From positions 1-64,000 of the forward strand of contig NZ_OMPS01000045.1 of NCBI RefSeq assembly GCF_900313035.1: a stretch of 64,000 bases of DNA, in the 5' to 3' direction. Under the pieces are notes generated by a model. The model was not told the origin of the DNA. It ran no database searches and was given only the letters and a program-made list of their open reading frames with translations. The stretch is from Ruegeria sp. EL01 (lineage in GTDB: Bacteria > Pseudomonadota > Alphaproteobacteria > Rhodobacterales > Rhodobacteraceae). Made by a program: the position numbers and the translations under genes. Below are positions 1 to 7,823 of the stretch, piece by piece (position 1 is the first letter of the stretch; every line of letters starts with the position of its first letter).

Positions 1-446
1 AAATAATGCAGTTTGCATTCAACGCCGCCGATCACGCCAAGTGTCTCGCCAAAGTCCACCTGGGCATGGCCCGGCGCATGTGACAGCGGCACAAACACCT
101 CTCGGGTCCGACGCTTCTTCTCCCGCACATAATCCGTGACAATGGTGATCCCGCCCGTGAAACCATGTTCATCCCGCAGGCGCTCATGGATACGCTTCGC
201 CGTGTGACGCTGCTTCTTGATCCGGCTCATATCGTCCGCGAGGATCTGGTCGATGATTGCGATGAACGGATCAAGCTTGGGGCGAACTGGCGGCCCTTCA
301 CGCCGGTAACCCGGCGGAACCGAGTGCTTCAGAATCTTCGCAACGGTCTTGCGATCAATGCCAAATAGCCGCGCAGCAGCGCTATTACTCATCCCGTCAA
401 CATGGCACGCACGCCGCACCCGGTTATAAAGTTCCACTGAATACAT
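1..446 (-). CDS. istA: IS21-family transposase IstA, N-terminal part
   Basis: DDE-type transposase of the IS21 family, cut by the window edge after about 148 residues. The ATG at 446 has a GAGGAG box four bases upstream. The N-terminus (MYSVELYNRVRRAC) leads into a helix-turn-helix segment around residues 19-36 (NSAAARLFGIDRKTVAKIL) that resembles resolvase/Mu-type DNA-binding domains. Further on, QVDFGET marks the first Asp of the RNase H-like catalytic core. These are the usual hallmarks of IstA. The catalytic C-terminal half and istB would lie to the left of position 1. Confidence 0.85.
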   Translation of the reverse strand, partial: MYSVELYNRVRRACHVDGMSNSAAARLFGIDRKTVAKILKHSVPPGYRREGPPVRPKLDPFIAIIDQILADDMSRIKKQRHTAKRIHERLRDEHGFTGGITIVTDYVREKKRRTREVFVPLSHAPGHAQVDFGETLGVIGGVECKLHY

Positions 447-482
447 CTCCTCACCCTCAGCTCGTTCGCCTCAGGTGTCAGA

Positions 483-547
483 CTGCGGAATTTTGCTCCG
501 CGACGGTCAGATCATCCAACCGATTCAGTGGCCATTTTGTCTCCGGG
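483..547. repeat. IS21 terminal repeats
   Basis: Two copies of a degenerate motif, at 483-502 (core ATTTTGCTCCG) and 526-547 (core ATTTTGTCTCCG), in the same orientation between the IS tip and istA. Elements of this family carry several transposase-binding repeats at each end. The assignment rests on position and similarity of the two cores. Confidence 0.5.
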
Positions 548-1820
548 ATTCACACAAAGCCGGGATCTTGGCTACCTTCGCCGTAGACGGATAGGCGCCG
601 GATCCTATGAGCTTCCACAAAAAGGCCGCCGATCCGATATACGCAGGCAGAATAACCACACCTGTAATGGATAGCATCAGATTCCAGGCGTTGTCAGAGA
701 AATACACCAGGATGATTGCAGCCTGCATGATTGCGGTGGAAATAATCAGCGAAATCGACGCAATCCCAGCCGCGTTGGTCTTAGCGAACATCTTTGGAAA
801 CGTTCCGTCCTTGGCGCACGCCCAAGGCAGTTCTGCCACCAGCAAAGTCCAGACCAGCCAGGAACTGAGCAATGCGATGATGACACCGATGTTTATCAAC
901 ACCTCTCCCCACAAACCCACAAGAGACCCAAGGATCGCTGACGTCGATGGGGGCGCGAGGGTCGACAATTCACCTTGCGACATAACCCCAAATGGCAGAA
1001 CCGAAACCATTACAAACAGCACTGTCACAACAAAGTAGCCCAGCAGGGTTGCGCGGCTCACCGTTCTGGCATCCGAACGATTGGACATGACGACCGCGCT
1101 TTCGATTCCGATATACATCCACAGCGTGACCAGCATTGTCCCTTTGATCTGTTCAACCACACCTCCTAGTGGCTTGTCCTGCCGCGCCTGATCAGTGACG
1201 TTGCCCCAGAAATCCGAGGTGAAAAGATCCCTGCTGAACGAGAAATAGAGCACCACCAGCAGGAACAGGGTCACAGGAACGAACTTGGCCACCGTGCCGA
1301 TGTTGTTCAACACCGAGGCCCCCTTGACGCCGCGCATCACGAGAAAGCACAGCCCCCAGATAATCGCCGAGGACCCCAGTGTCGCTTGCCAGGTATTGCC
1401 CCCCGCGAAATAGGGCGGAAAGAAATAGTTCAGCGCATCCATCATCAGCACGGCATAGCCCACATTGCCGAACGCCACTGACAACCAGTACCCCCAGGCG
1501 ATCAGAAACCCTGCCAGTTTTCCAAACCCAGCGCGTGCGTACATGTAGATGCCGGACGTCATTTCGGGGCGAATATCGGCAAGGACCTGAAAACTGCGCG
1601 CAAGAAAGAATATACCCAGGCCCGAAATCACCCACGCAATCAAAATTGCCCCAAGTGCCGCCGACTGGGCCATATTCTGAGGGATGTTGAATACCCCGCC
1701 GCCGAACATGGCGCTGACCACCAGCAGCGTCATCGCAAAAAGCCCAAGTTTCTTGGGGTTTGCGTCCGCTGCACTGTCGCCCGCAGAGGGTGGAGGGCTG
1801 GATGGCGTCTCAGCTGGCAT
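525..1820 (-). pseudogene. APC-family basic amino-acid antiporter, C-terminus truncated by IS
   Basis: Inner-membrane permease of the APC superfamily, closest in feel to the arginine/ornithine antiporter (APA) group. ATG at 1820 has AGGA seven bases upstream; an in-frame TTG just before it is less likely. About ten hydrophobic segments are visible, beginning with the helix-breaking motif SAMFGGGVFNIP (residues about 36-48). At about 431 residues it is shorter than the usual 460-500 and lacks the last membrane segments. The final residues CESRRQNGH are encoded by the IS21 tip (TGTGAATCC), so the native tail has been replaced. The protein is probably not functional, though a partly truncated product could still be made. 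Substrate specificity cannot be read from the sequence. Confidence 0.75.
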
Positions 1821-1823
1821 CAA

Positions 1824-2198
1824 CTTATCCTAAAGGTTCTGAGGTGAGGGCGATTGGACTGGCCCATGTACTTTCAGGCATCATCAGGGTCTTCATCCTT
1901 ATCGTAAGGATTTCGGGCTGTTGTGGAAAGCAATCTTCGCGCGGGCCGCAATCAGCGTAATCAGAAGTGATTCAGGTTAAGTCGTAAATTGTAGGAATCC
2001 GTTGGTGCCTGGCATCATCGAAATACCGTACCTGCGCCGGCAATGAGCGGCAATTTCTATGGAGTGAAACGGACTAACCCAATTGCGGGGTGCTAGCCAG
2101 TTCAATGCCCACGTCAAAAGATGCAACCGAACAAAAGCGCTGCTTTCGTTAGAAATTTCATAGGCATTGCTAAGATGGCAACGCCGTTCACCGTTGCA
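1824..2198. other. Intergenic region, no gene seen
   Basis: About 375 bases between the truncated permease start and the end of the SH3-domain gene, both on the minus strand. It should contain the permease promoter, but I see no convincing promoter, repeat or conserved reading frame. Confidence 0.5.
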
Positions 2199-2501
2199 TC
2201 AAATTTTTCGCAAATATGCCCAGGAAACATACCCCTTGAGCCCTCGCGCTCGCTCCAAAGATACGCGGCACCACCGGGTGCCACCGGTCTGCTCGCAACT
2301 ATGCACGCGTAAGGCGGTTCCATTGGGAAGGCCAACGATCACAATGTACCCTGTTCCAGGCCCGCCACGCATTTTCAGCATGTCACCGTCATCGACGCCA
2401 AAAACCTCATATCGTCCGAGTGAGGCCGCTGCCGCAGGTTCAGCGCCCATGACGGTTCCCAGAAGTAATGCCACTAGGGGTAAGAAGATTGTACTGCGCA
2501 T
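2199..2501 (-). CDS. Small secreted SH3-domain protein
   Basis: A 100-residue exported protein. Residues 1 to about 26 form a signal peptide (hydrophobic core LPLVALLLGTVMG, then AAAAS). The remainder matches a bacterial SH3 (SH3b) fold: the LKMRGGPGTGY segment, a hydrophobic strand, then WCRVSLERARGLKGYVSWAYL, the usual ending of such domains. Two cysteines (HSC and RWC) could form a disulphide in the periplasm. ATG at 2501 has AGGA seven bases upstream. SH3b domains often bind cell-wall peptides, but a specific role cannot be given. It stands alone, with no operon partner. Confidence 0.7.
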   Translation of the reverse strand: MRSTIFLPLVALLLGTVMGAEPAAAASLGRYEVFGVDDGDMLKMRGGPGTGYIVIVGLPNGTALRVHSCEQTGGTRWCRVSLERARGLKGYVSWAYLRKI

Positions 2502-2793
2502 CGCTGTGTCCTGTTTTTTGCCTCAATTACAATCGTAGCGTTTCAGATCACCAAATGAAACAATGCCAAAACAGATATGCACGAGGTCGCCATTCTCTTG
2601 TTGCAACGCGGCGCGATCAAACAAGCTCCTGTTTGACGGGTTGCATCGACGCATTGCGACTGCCGAGTGGATGGCACAATCGGGCCGTGTTCATTTCCAA
2701 TCGAAGGCCATGCTGAGTGCCGAAGACCTCAACACCGCTGTGCGCACGCTGTTTCTGCCACTTCCTCTTTCCGCGCCATCAACACTGTCATAG

Positions 2794-3075
2794 CTGGTCC
2801 GTGATGACCCAGTTCAAAGCATGGATGACATTCGCATTGCTCAGTATGCGGCTCTCCTTAGGATGTTGATCTGGCAAAAGGAACGACAGATAATTATTGC
2901 CCTTCACGAGATACCACTGTTTGATCACTTGGCTCTTAAACTTAGCCCTGCCTCTGAACACGATAGCTTGATTGTTGCTGAGCTTGCCCGAGGTACCACA
3001 GGTCAAACCATTTATTGCACCAACCTAGTGACTTGGGATCCAAAGCGACTTTTTCGAACCACCGGTCGCAACTAG
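2794..3075 (+). pseudogene. 3' remnant of an SMC/RecF-like ATPase
   Basis: An open stretch that begins just after an in-frame TAG (2791-2793) and reads LVRDDPVQSMDDIRI, the Walker B/D-loop signature of SMC, RecF and SbcC-like ATPases (normally VLDDPVQSMDD). It is followed by a QIIIALHE segment resembling the H-loop of the same proteins and a C-terminal tail. The N-terminal Walker A, coiled coil and signature motif are absent, so this is only the last 90 or so codons of a once larger gene. The frame before the TAG (2563-2793) is also open but was not recognisable. The remnant ends tail-to-tail with the Fic gene, overlapping its stop by four bases. Decay probably reflects past rearrangement next to the IS element. 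Confidence 0.55.
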
Positions 3076-4208
3076 GTTTGTCTGGCTCGGACTGGGTCTG
3101 CCGCGTCTGGAAGGTTTAGCCAGTAGCGCGTGTAACGGCGCTCTCCGGTGCGGACCACAGCGCCCATCTCAACTAGGTCCTGCAGATCTCGGGTCGCCGT
3201 CGCCCGCGACGTCCCGGTGATCGAAAGGTAGTTTTCCGCGCTAAGACCACCTGCGAACCCATCGGGTCCCTCCCTAAACATGCGTTCAACCAACTTGGCC
3301 TGGCGATCGTTCAGCCGCGCGCGATGCCGGTCATAGAAACGCGCCTTTGCGATGAAGAATGCAACCCGGCCCAAGGTGACCTGCTGTGCTGTCAGGACGG
3401 TCTCTGCGAACCATTCAAGCCAATTCGTCACGTCCAACGTTTTCTGATGTCGTTCAAGCTGACCATAATAGGCTTTCCGCTCCCGCTCGATCGAAAAGGC
3501 CAACGCGATCAGGCTCGGTTGGCCGCTGTTTTGCCCCAGCGATTTCTCGGCGAGGGCCCGACCCAATCGACCGTTGCCGTCTTCGAATGGGTGGATACTC
3601 TCGAAGTAGAGATGACAGAGGCCAGCCCGCGTCAGGGCAGACATCGGCTTTTCGGCATCTGGAGCCGTGCTGTTAAACCACGCAAGATACCGCTCCATCT
3701 CTCCCATCACCTGATCCGACGGCGGCGCCTCGAAATGCACTGTCGGCCGATCCAGGCGACCCGATACAATCTGCATCGCATCCTCGTGTTGACGATAGGC
3801 ACCGATCGTCTCCAACCGCCGATCATGGGACATCAGCATGCTATGCCATCGGAACAACGTCTTGTGGGTCAACGGCTCAGCATAGGTCGAATAAACATCG
3901 ACCATCATCTCGGCTACGCCCTGCTCTCGCGGCTTGGCCGGATAACTGCCTGGGGACAATCCAAACTGACGGCGCAAAGAAGATTGCACGCTCTGTCGAT
4001 CCAGCATCTCGCCTTCGATGGCGCTGGTTTTCATGGCCTCATCGCTCAGCAGGTCGATGCGCAGTTGATCCCGCTCGGGCGGGCTGACATGGTAGAACGC
4101 CCCCAGTATTTCGCCGGACGACAACAAGAAGCGCTGCTCATAGGGAGCAATTGCTGCCGCATCGTACCGAAAATCCGGCCAATTCTTTATCTGCCAATTC
4201 CACGGCAT
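3072..4208 (-). CDS. Fic-domain protein with C-terminal winged helix
   Basis: A 378-residue Fic protein, predicted to transfer AMP (or another nucleotide moiety) to target hydroxyls. The catalytic motif HPFEDGNGRLGR lies near residue 206 and has every key position (His, Phe, Asp/Glu, Gly-Asn-Gly-Arg, Arg). An N-terminal inhibitory helix carries TSAIEGE (residues 61-67), the class II autoinhibition motif in which Glu blocks ATP binding. The last 80 residues contain a winged helix-turn-helix (the ENYLSITGTSRATATRDL segment), so it could also bind DNA. No antitoxin gene adjoins, as expected for a self-inhibited class II enzyme. The promoter carries repeated operator-like boxes, one directly before the ATG. 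Autoregulation is my inference. Its place next to parB suggests a possible stability role, but nothing proves that. Confidence 0.9.
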   Translation of the reverse strand: MPWNWQIKNWPDFRYDAAAIAPYEQRFLLSSGEILGAFYHVSPPERDQLRIDLLSDEAMKTSAIEGEMLDRQSVQSSLRRQFGLSPGSYPAKPREQGVAEMMVDVYSTYAEPLTHKTLFRWHSMLMSHDRRLETIGAYRQHEDAMQIVSGRLDRPTVHFEAPPSDQVMGEMERYLAWFNSTAPDAEKPMSALTRAGLCHLYFESIHPFEDGNGRLGRALAEKSLGQNSGQPSLIALAFSIERERKAYYGQLERHQKTLDVTNWLEWFAETVLTAQQVTLGRVAFFIAKARFYDRHRARLNDRQAKLVERMFREGPDGFAGGLSAENYLSITGTSRATATRDLQDLVEMGAVVRTGERRYTRYWLNLPDAADPVRARQT

Positions 4209-4279
4209 GAGTTATAGAATCCTCATCTATACCTCAGATATGAGGTATTTTTGAGTTATAGAAGTCAACCCTATAACTC
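4209..4279 (-). promoter_or_regulatory. fic promoter with repeated operator boxes
   Basis: Three copies of the 9-mer GAGTTATAG lie upstream of fic: at 4209-4217 (touching the start codon), at 4253-4261, and inverted at 4271-4279. The last two make a perfect inverted repeat with a 9-base loop. Between them is a second perfect palindrome, ATACCTCA-gata-TGAGGTAT (4229-4248). The density of symmetrical elements in 70 bases suggests a tightly repressed promoter. The binding protein is unknown; the winged helix of Fic itself is one candidate. Confidence 0.6.
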
Positions 4280-4310
4280 ACCTCAAATGCCCGAGATGAG
4301 TATGAGACCT

Positions 4311-4499
4311 TCACCGCTCGTTGATGAGCTTGTTCACCATTTGCTCAACAGACCACCTATGGCCTGCTTTTGGGAGCCGATCATTTACCCTTTTGGCAAG
4401 ACCCGTACCTTCTAGCACCTCCCGAACCGGCAGATCCGCGAGCGGCCGGTCGAAGGCATACTCGCGTCCCGATACCCCTTCCCTTTCGCGGGTTCCCTC
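4311..4499 (-). pseudogene. Possible 3' gene fragment, unrecognised
   Basis: A 62-codon open segment on the minus strand, between an in-frame TAA (4502-4500) and a TGA (4313-4311). It lacks a convincing start codon but has protein-like composition (for example LPVREVLEGTGLAKRVNDRL then SVEQMVNKLINER). It may be the tail of a broken gene in the otherwise empty gap between fic and parB (4280-4783). I cannot assign a family, and it could be chance. Confidence 0.25.
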
Positions 4500-4783
4500 T
4501 TAACCTCAAGAATAATCAGGCCTCTCCCGACTGGCCGGTACCGTCTCAACGGAACCGCTGCTACCGCACCTAGCGTCAAGACAGAGCTAGGAATGCCTAT
4601 TACGGGACTCTTTGTGAAACCCTCCTTTAAGTTACCACAATCTCTCAATAAGCATTATTTGCATGTTTTGCGCATAACTATGAAATCCACTAATCCATGC
4701 CATCCGTTCGGGCTCAGGCAGCGTGTCAAACCTTTAGCCCAACGGATATCAATGCACCTCGGGCAGCCCGTCAACCGCTGCAG

Positions 4784-4798
4784 GTTTCGCGACGAAAC
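4784..4798. repeat. parS: Putative parS site 1
   Basis: GTTTCGC-G-ACGAAAC, a 15-bp palindrome with one arm mismatch, just downstream of parB and touching its stop codon. It is the least perfect of four copies of GTTTCGCNGCGAAAC in the parAB-rep region. Location next to parB and repetition make a ParB-binding centromere the best reading. Confidence 0.6.
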
Positions 4799-5865
4799 TA
4801 AGCCAGATAGTCCGAGATTATCGCCGTCAGTTGCTCTGCGTCTTTGATGTCCAGTTCTCGGCCTTTAATACGAATCCGCATTTCGCCAGATGAAACCTCC
4901 GCGAATATTTCTCCTCCACCAGGTAAGGTTTGCGGAGACAATCGATGGATTTCCTGCGGGCGCCCACCGCGAGCTTTGGTTTCGGATGGTTCCGGCACAT
5001 CTTTCAAAGCCGCTTCCAACAAGGACCACTCTGCCTTCGGATCAGATGCGTCTGCCGATGCAAGCGCCTGGCGCAACTTGGACTGAGCTCCATCTCGGAG
5101 AGCTGATGCAAGCTTGAGGCCAGCCTTTTCTGTCAAAGCAATCGGATGCTGCAAAAGGTCCCCCAACGCTTCATGGACAACCGCAAAACTACGCACCTTG
5201 GATCGTTTGGCTTTGGACGCGGCAGCAAACAAAACATCCACCGCAGCCTCAGTCGTCTCAAAGACTCCCTGCCCTGCGGCAAGAACTGCGATGCGACCGC
5301 GTTCATAAGGACTAAGATTTGATCGAAGCTCATTCTCTTCGACCATCGAGACATAGGCCCCCTGCCCTGTCCCAGCCTGTCGAACAAAAGCCGGTATCTG
5401 AGAAAATCTTGGATCTGTTTCTGCCAGCCGTCGGAATGCATCCAATCGCCTATAACCAGAAATAAGACCAAACCCGTCTCCGTTGGGCGTGACTTCGATG
5501 GGCGTTCGCAAACCATGAACACGCAGGGATTCAAGAAGTTCGGCCATCGCCTCTTCGTCTTCGACCATGCGATCGCGCCGGATGAAGTCGGCATCAATTT
5601 GGTCCAACGTCAGGTTCTGGGCGACAAGACCTGCGCTTTCGGCGTCGCGCCAACGGGCGGCATCCCCTTGATCCTGGGCCAAAGCCACCCGATCTGTGAC
5701 TGCCGCCATCCCGTTCAGCGACGCGGCTTCGGCAGCGACTTGCGCAATGGGCGGCGCTGCGGTCTTGGCATCAAACGGGCTGATCGATGGTTTCGCTGCG
5801 AAACCCGCCTCGAGCTCTTCCAACTCCGCCGTATCCGGGGCGGTTAGTCTTCTGCGTTTAGCCAT
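4798..5865 (-). CDS. parB: Plasmid partition protein ParB
   Basis: A 355-residue centromere-binding partition protein. After a variable N-terminal arm, residues about 90-190 form the ParB/Srx nucleotide-binding domain: LRTPIEVTP, then the arginine box GLISGYRRLDAFRRL, then ENELRSNLSPYERG. A central helical region would contain the DNA-binding helix-turn-helix, and a short C-terminal part would dimerise. The ATG at 5865 has GGAGGA seven bases upstream, inside the end of parA; the two genes overlap by eight bases (ATGGCTAA), so translation is coupled. A putative parS lies inside its own 5' coding part (5790-5804) and another at its 3' end. It should load on parS and be moved by ParA to segregate the replicon. 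Confidence 0.92.
   Translation of the reverse strand: MAKRRRLTAPDTAELEELEAGFAAKPSISPFDAKTAAPPIAQVAAEAASLNGMAAVTDRVALAQDQGDAARWRDAESAGLVAQNLTLDQIDADFIRRDRMVEDEEAMAELLESLRVHGLRTPIEVTPNGDGFGLISGYRRLDAFRRLAETDPRFSQIPAFVRQAGTGQGAYVSMVEENELRSNLSPYERGRIAVLAAGQGVFETTEAAVDVLFAAASKAKRSKVRSFAVVHEALGDLLQHPIALTEKAGLKLASALRDGAQSKLRQALASADASDPKAEWSLLEAALKDVPEPSETKARGGRPQEIHRLSPQTLPGGGEIFAEVSSGEMRIRIKGRELDIKDAEQLTAIISDYLA
5790..5804. repeat. parS: Putative parS site 2 (inside parB)
   Basis: GTTTCGC-T-GCGAAAC, a 15-bp palindrome with perfect 7-base arms, within codons of the N-terminal arm of parB. It matches the copies at 7362 and 8913 except for the centre base. Confidence 0.65.
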
Positions 5866-7243
5866 CTGCTTCTCCTCCCATCTGAGCGTCGCGCCACCAA
5901 CATCCGATCAACACTTCTTTGAACTCGGCATAGGTTCGGTCAAATGTTTCTCGGCCCCGTACATAAGTTTCCCGGTTGAAATCGCGATAGTCGGCCTCGT
6001 AGATACCGTTCACTTGCTCACCCGCCTGCCCGACCAATGCCGTATAGTCTTGTCGGTAAGCGTTCATGAAATCGCCAAAATACGCTTGAATGACATTGGC
6101 CATATCTGTTTGTTGGCTGGCGTCGAACCGCGTGATGATGGCCCGTACTACATCCCACTCGAACTTGAGTTCCGGTAAACCTGCCGCACGTTGCGCCGAA
6201 TTCTCACCATCTTCGATACTGGCGAACGTGGTGTAGAGCATGTCAAAGAAGCGACCGGTCGAGTCAAATTCCAAGAACGAAGCACCCAAGGGAACCAGTA
6301 AAATGTCCGCTGCAGCAAGCGCATTGATCGTTAGGTACCCAAGTGCAGGAGGCGTATCGAGGAACACGATGTCGTAATCGTTGAGAATACCTTCGTCCTG
6401 AAGAAAGTTTGTCAGCCCATCCCATAGCAGCCAGCTGCGTAATCCCATGCGCCAAACTGGAATTTGAAACTCGGCCCAGTACAGATTCAGTTGCGCACCG
6501 ATCAGATCGATATTGGGCCAGTGGGTTTTTTGAATGACGTCGCGGGGCAGGGTGGTCAATGCCTCTTGCAGGGTTTCATCCAGCTGGATTTCCGGTTGGC
6601 CCGCGGCAGCACGCACCCGATTTTCTTCCTGAACGGCCTTGGCATAATCCTTCGCGACCAGCGGGAACACCGTCTGCCATTCGTCGGCGACCTGTCCACC
6701 CATAATCGATGTCATCGATCCCTGGCTATCCAGATCGATGACCAAAACCTTGTAGCCATCCAACGCTGCGGACATCGCCAAATGGGCTGCTGTGGATGTC
6801 TTTCCCACACCGCCTTTGAAGTTTGCTACCGCTACGACTTTTGCCGGTAAGCCTTCCGGTCGATAAGGCAGATACTCCTTCGTACTGACACCTTCAGCCG
6901 CAAAGTGTTGGCGTAGGGTTAGCACCTCTTCCAACGTGAACCATTTGGAGCCTGCCTCTCCCTCCCCTTGCGGAAGATCGGGGTTCCCCTTGAGGACGCG
7001 GCGAAGGTGAGCAGGTGCGACCGGGATGAGGTACTTGGTGATCTCCCATATTGAAAATCGACGAAGCCGCTTTTCACCGTCCGGAGCGTACCCCCTTCGC
7101 GCCAGGTCTTCTCGGCCTTTTGCGCAAAAGGTAGCTGCTTTTGCGAATCGTGAAGTGCCTATAGGATCGGGTAACTTCGTTGCCGCAGTCTTTGGATCCA
7201 AATTCAGATAGGGCGGTAACGGAGGTTGGTTGGATTTGTTCAC
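5858..7243 (-). CDS. parA: Partition ATPase ParA with N-terminal DNA-binding domain
   Basis: A Walker-type partition ATPase of about 461 residues. The most likely start is GTG at 7243, with GAGG eight bases upstream; the open frame continues to 7330 but without a comparable ribosome site. Residues about 60-110 hold a winged or MerR-like helix-turn-helix (RRFSIWEITKYLIPVAPAHL), typical of type Ia ParA and RepA proteins that repress their own operon. The deviant Walker A KGGVGKTS lies near residue 145 and DLDSQGSMT follows. FLDTPPALG is the Walker B region. Together with ParB it should position and segregate the replicon. It is transcribed away from the replication initiator, with the origin region between them. 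Confidence 0.93.
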   Translation of the reverse strand: MNKSNQPPLPPYLNLDPKTAATKLPDPIGTSRFAKAATFCAKGREDLARRGYAPDGEKRLRRFSIWEITKYLIPVAPAHLRRVLKGNPDLPQGEGEAGSKWFTLEEVLTLRQHFAAEGVSTKEYLPYRPEGLPAKVVAVANFKGGVGKTSTAAHLAMSAALDGYKVLVIDLDSQGSMTSIMGGQVADEWQTVFPLVAKDYAKAVQEENRVRAAAGQPEIQLDETLQEALTTLPRDVIQKTHWPNIDLIGAQLNLYWAEFQIPVWRMGLRSWLLWDGLTNFLQDEGILNDYDIVFLDTPPALGYLTINALAAADILLVPLGASFLEFDSTGRFFDMLYTTFASIEDGENSAQRAAGLPELKFEWDVVRAIITRFDASQQTDMANVIQAYFGDFMNAYRQDYTALVGQAGEQVNGIYEADYRDFNRETYVRGRETFDRTYAEFKEVLIGCWWRDAQMGGEADG

Positions 7244-7361
7244 TGTCGATGCCTCAGATAATGTTCGCCTTGTCGGCGTATATTGCGGAATGTAGCGAAC
7301 ATTTGTTCTGTCGGCTATCCTTGTTCTCAAGTTTTTCCACAGAATGTAGAGGGCTGAGCGG

Positions 7362-7376
7362 GTTTCGCCGCGAAAC
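7362..7376. repeat. parS: Putative parS site 3 (parA-rep intergenic)
   Basis: GTTTCGC-C-GCGAAAC with perfect arms, in the intergenic region upstream of parA and next to the AT-rich part of the presumed origin. Binding of ParB here could also affect the parAB promoter. Confidence 0.65.
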
Positions 7377-7483
7377 TCCTCTAATACGAAGGAATAGACG
7401 CAACAAATAGTTTATTTATTTTAGATAGTTTAGATTCTTTAGGTGAATATTATCTATTATTATCAAGGGATGACAGCAAGTAT

Positions 7484-7592
7484 GGGACCTGTTTGCAGGC
7501 GATTAGGTGCCCACCCTCAGGACAAAAGGTGCCCGTTTACAGGAGTGCAGATGCCTGAATCCGGGAAGAAGGGCCCCGATTCTCAGGTCATT
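7484..7592 (+). repeat. Iteron array, five copies at 21-22 bp spacing
   Basis: Degenerate direct repeats begin at 7484, 7505, 7527, 7549 and 7571, spaced 21, 22, 22 and 22 bases: GGGACCTGTTTGCAGG, AGGTGCCCACCCTCAGG, AGGTGCCCGTTTACAGG, AGATGCCTGAATCCGGG and GGGCCCCGATTCTCAGG. Spacing of two helical turns is what initiator-binding iterons of Rep_3 replicons show. The copies differ a good deal, so the consensus RGGTGCCYGTTTNCAGG is approximate. Confidence 0.7.
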
Positions 7593-7713
7593 GAAAATCA
7601 GTTCAAAACAGACCCTAATCTTGTCCGTTTCCTGCGCTGCCGTCATTCTTGAGACGCCTTCTGTGAGTGCTCGGGAGCTGTTGCCTGGGGATAAGTCGTG
7701 GACCTTTCACCTA

Positions 7714-7758
7714 AGGTACCTGTCTACAGGATTCCAGTGATCCTGTATTTGGGCACCC
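7714..7758. promoter_or_regulatory. Inverted iteron pair, likely rep operator
   Basis: AGGTACCTGTCTACAGGA (7714-7731) and, after nine bases, TCCTGTATTTGGGCACCC (7741-7758), whose reverse complement matches the iteron consensus. Rep_3 initiators commonly repress their own gene by binding as dimers to an inverted copy of the iteron, while monomers bind the direct array. Position 66 bases before the initiator ATG fits that role. Confidence 0.65.
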
Positions 7759-7823
7759 AAATAAGATTGATCAACGGGTACCTTTCGTGGCAGAAATATA
7801 AAAACGAGCAGCCAGGCAGAATC

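Larger units (their letters stand above)
1..554 (-). mobile_element. IS21-family insertion sequence, one end
   Basis: One end of an IS21-like element. It contains the start of an istA-type transposase reading out of the window. I place the tip at about 554, where the minus strand begins TGTGAATCCC. Two related motifs sit between the tip and istA (ATTTTGCTCCG near 490 and ATTTTGTCTCCG near 534), which fits the multiple terminal repeats of this family. The neighbouring permease reading frame runs into the tip and stops 30 bases later. The other end, istB and the target duplication lie outside the window, so the exact boundary is inferred. Confidence 0.75.
7333..7760. other. oriV: Probable origin of replication (oriV)
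   Basis: The space between the divergent parA and rep genes has the layout of an iteron origin. A DnaA-box-like TTTTCCACA (7333-7341) is followed by a strongly AT-rich tract (about 7397-7470, likely melting region). Five directly repeated iterons follow (7484-7592). A second DnaA-box-like sequence TGGGGATAA (7686-7694, one mismatch from TGTGGATAA) and an inverted iteron pair (7714-7758) lie just before the initiator gene. Both DnaA boxes have one mismatch and are tentative. Confidence 0.7.

Noticed and set aside
165..368. Rightward open frame inside the IS element
   Set aside because: It is the antisense shadow of istA, which has clear IS21 motifs on the other strand.
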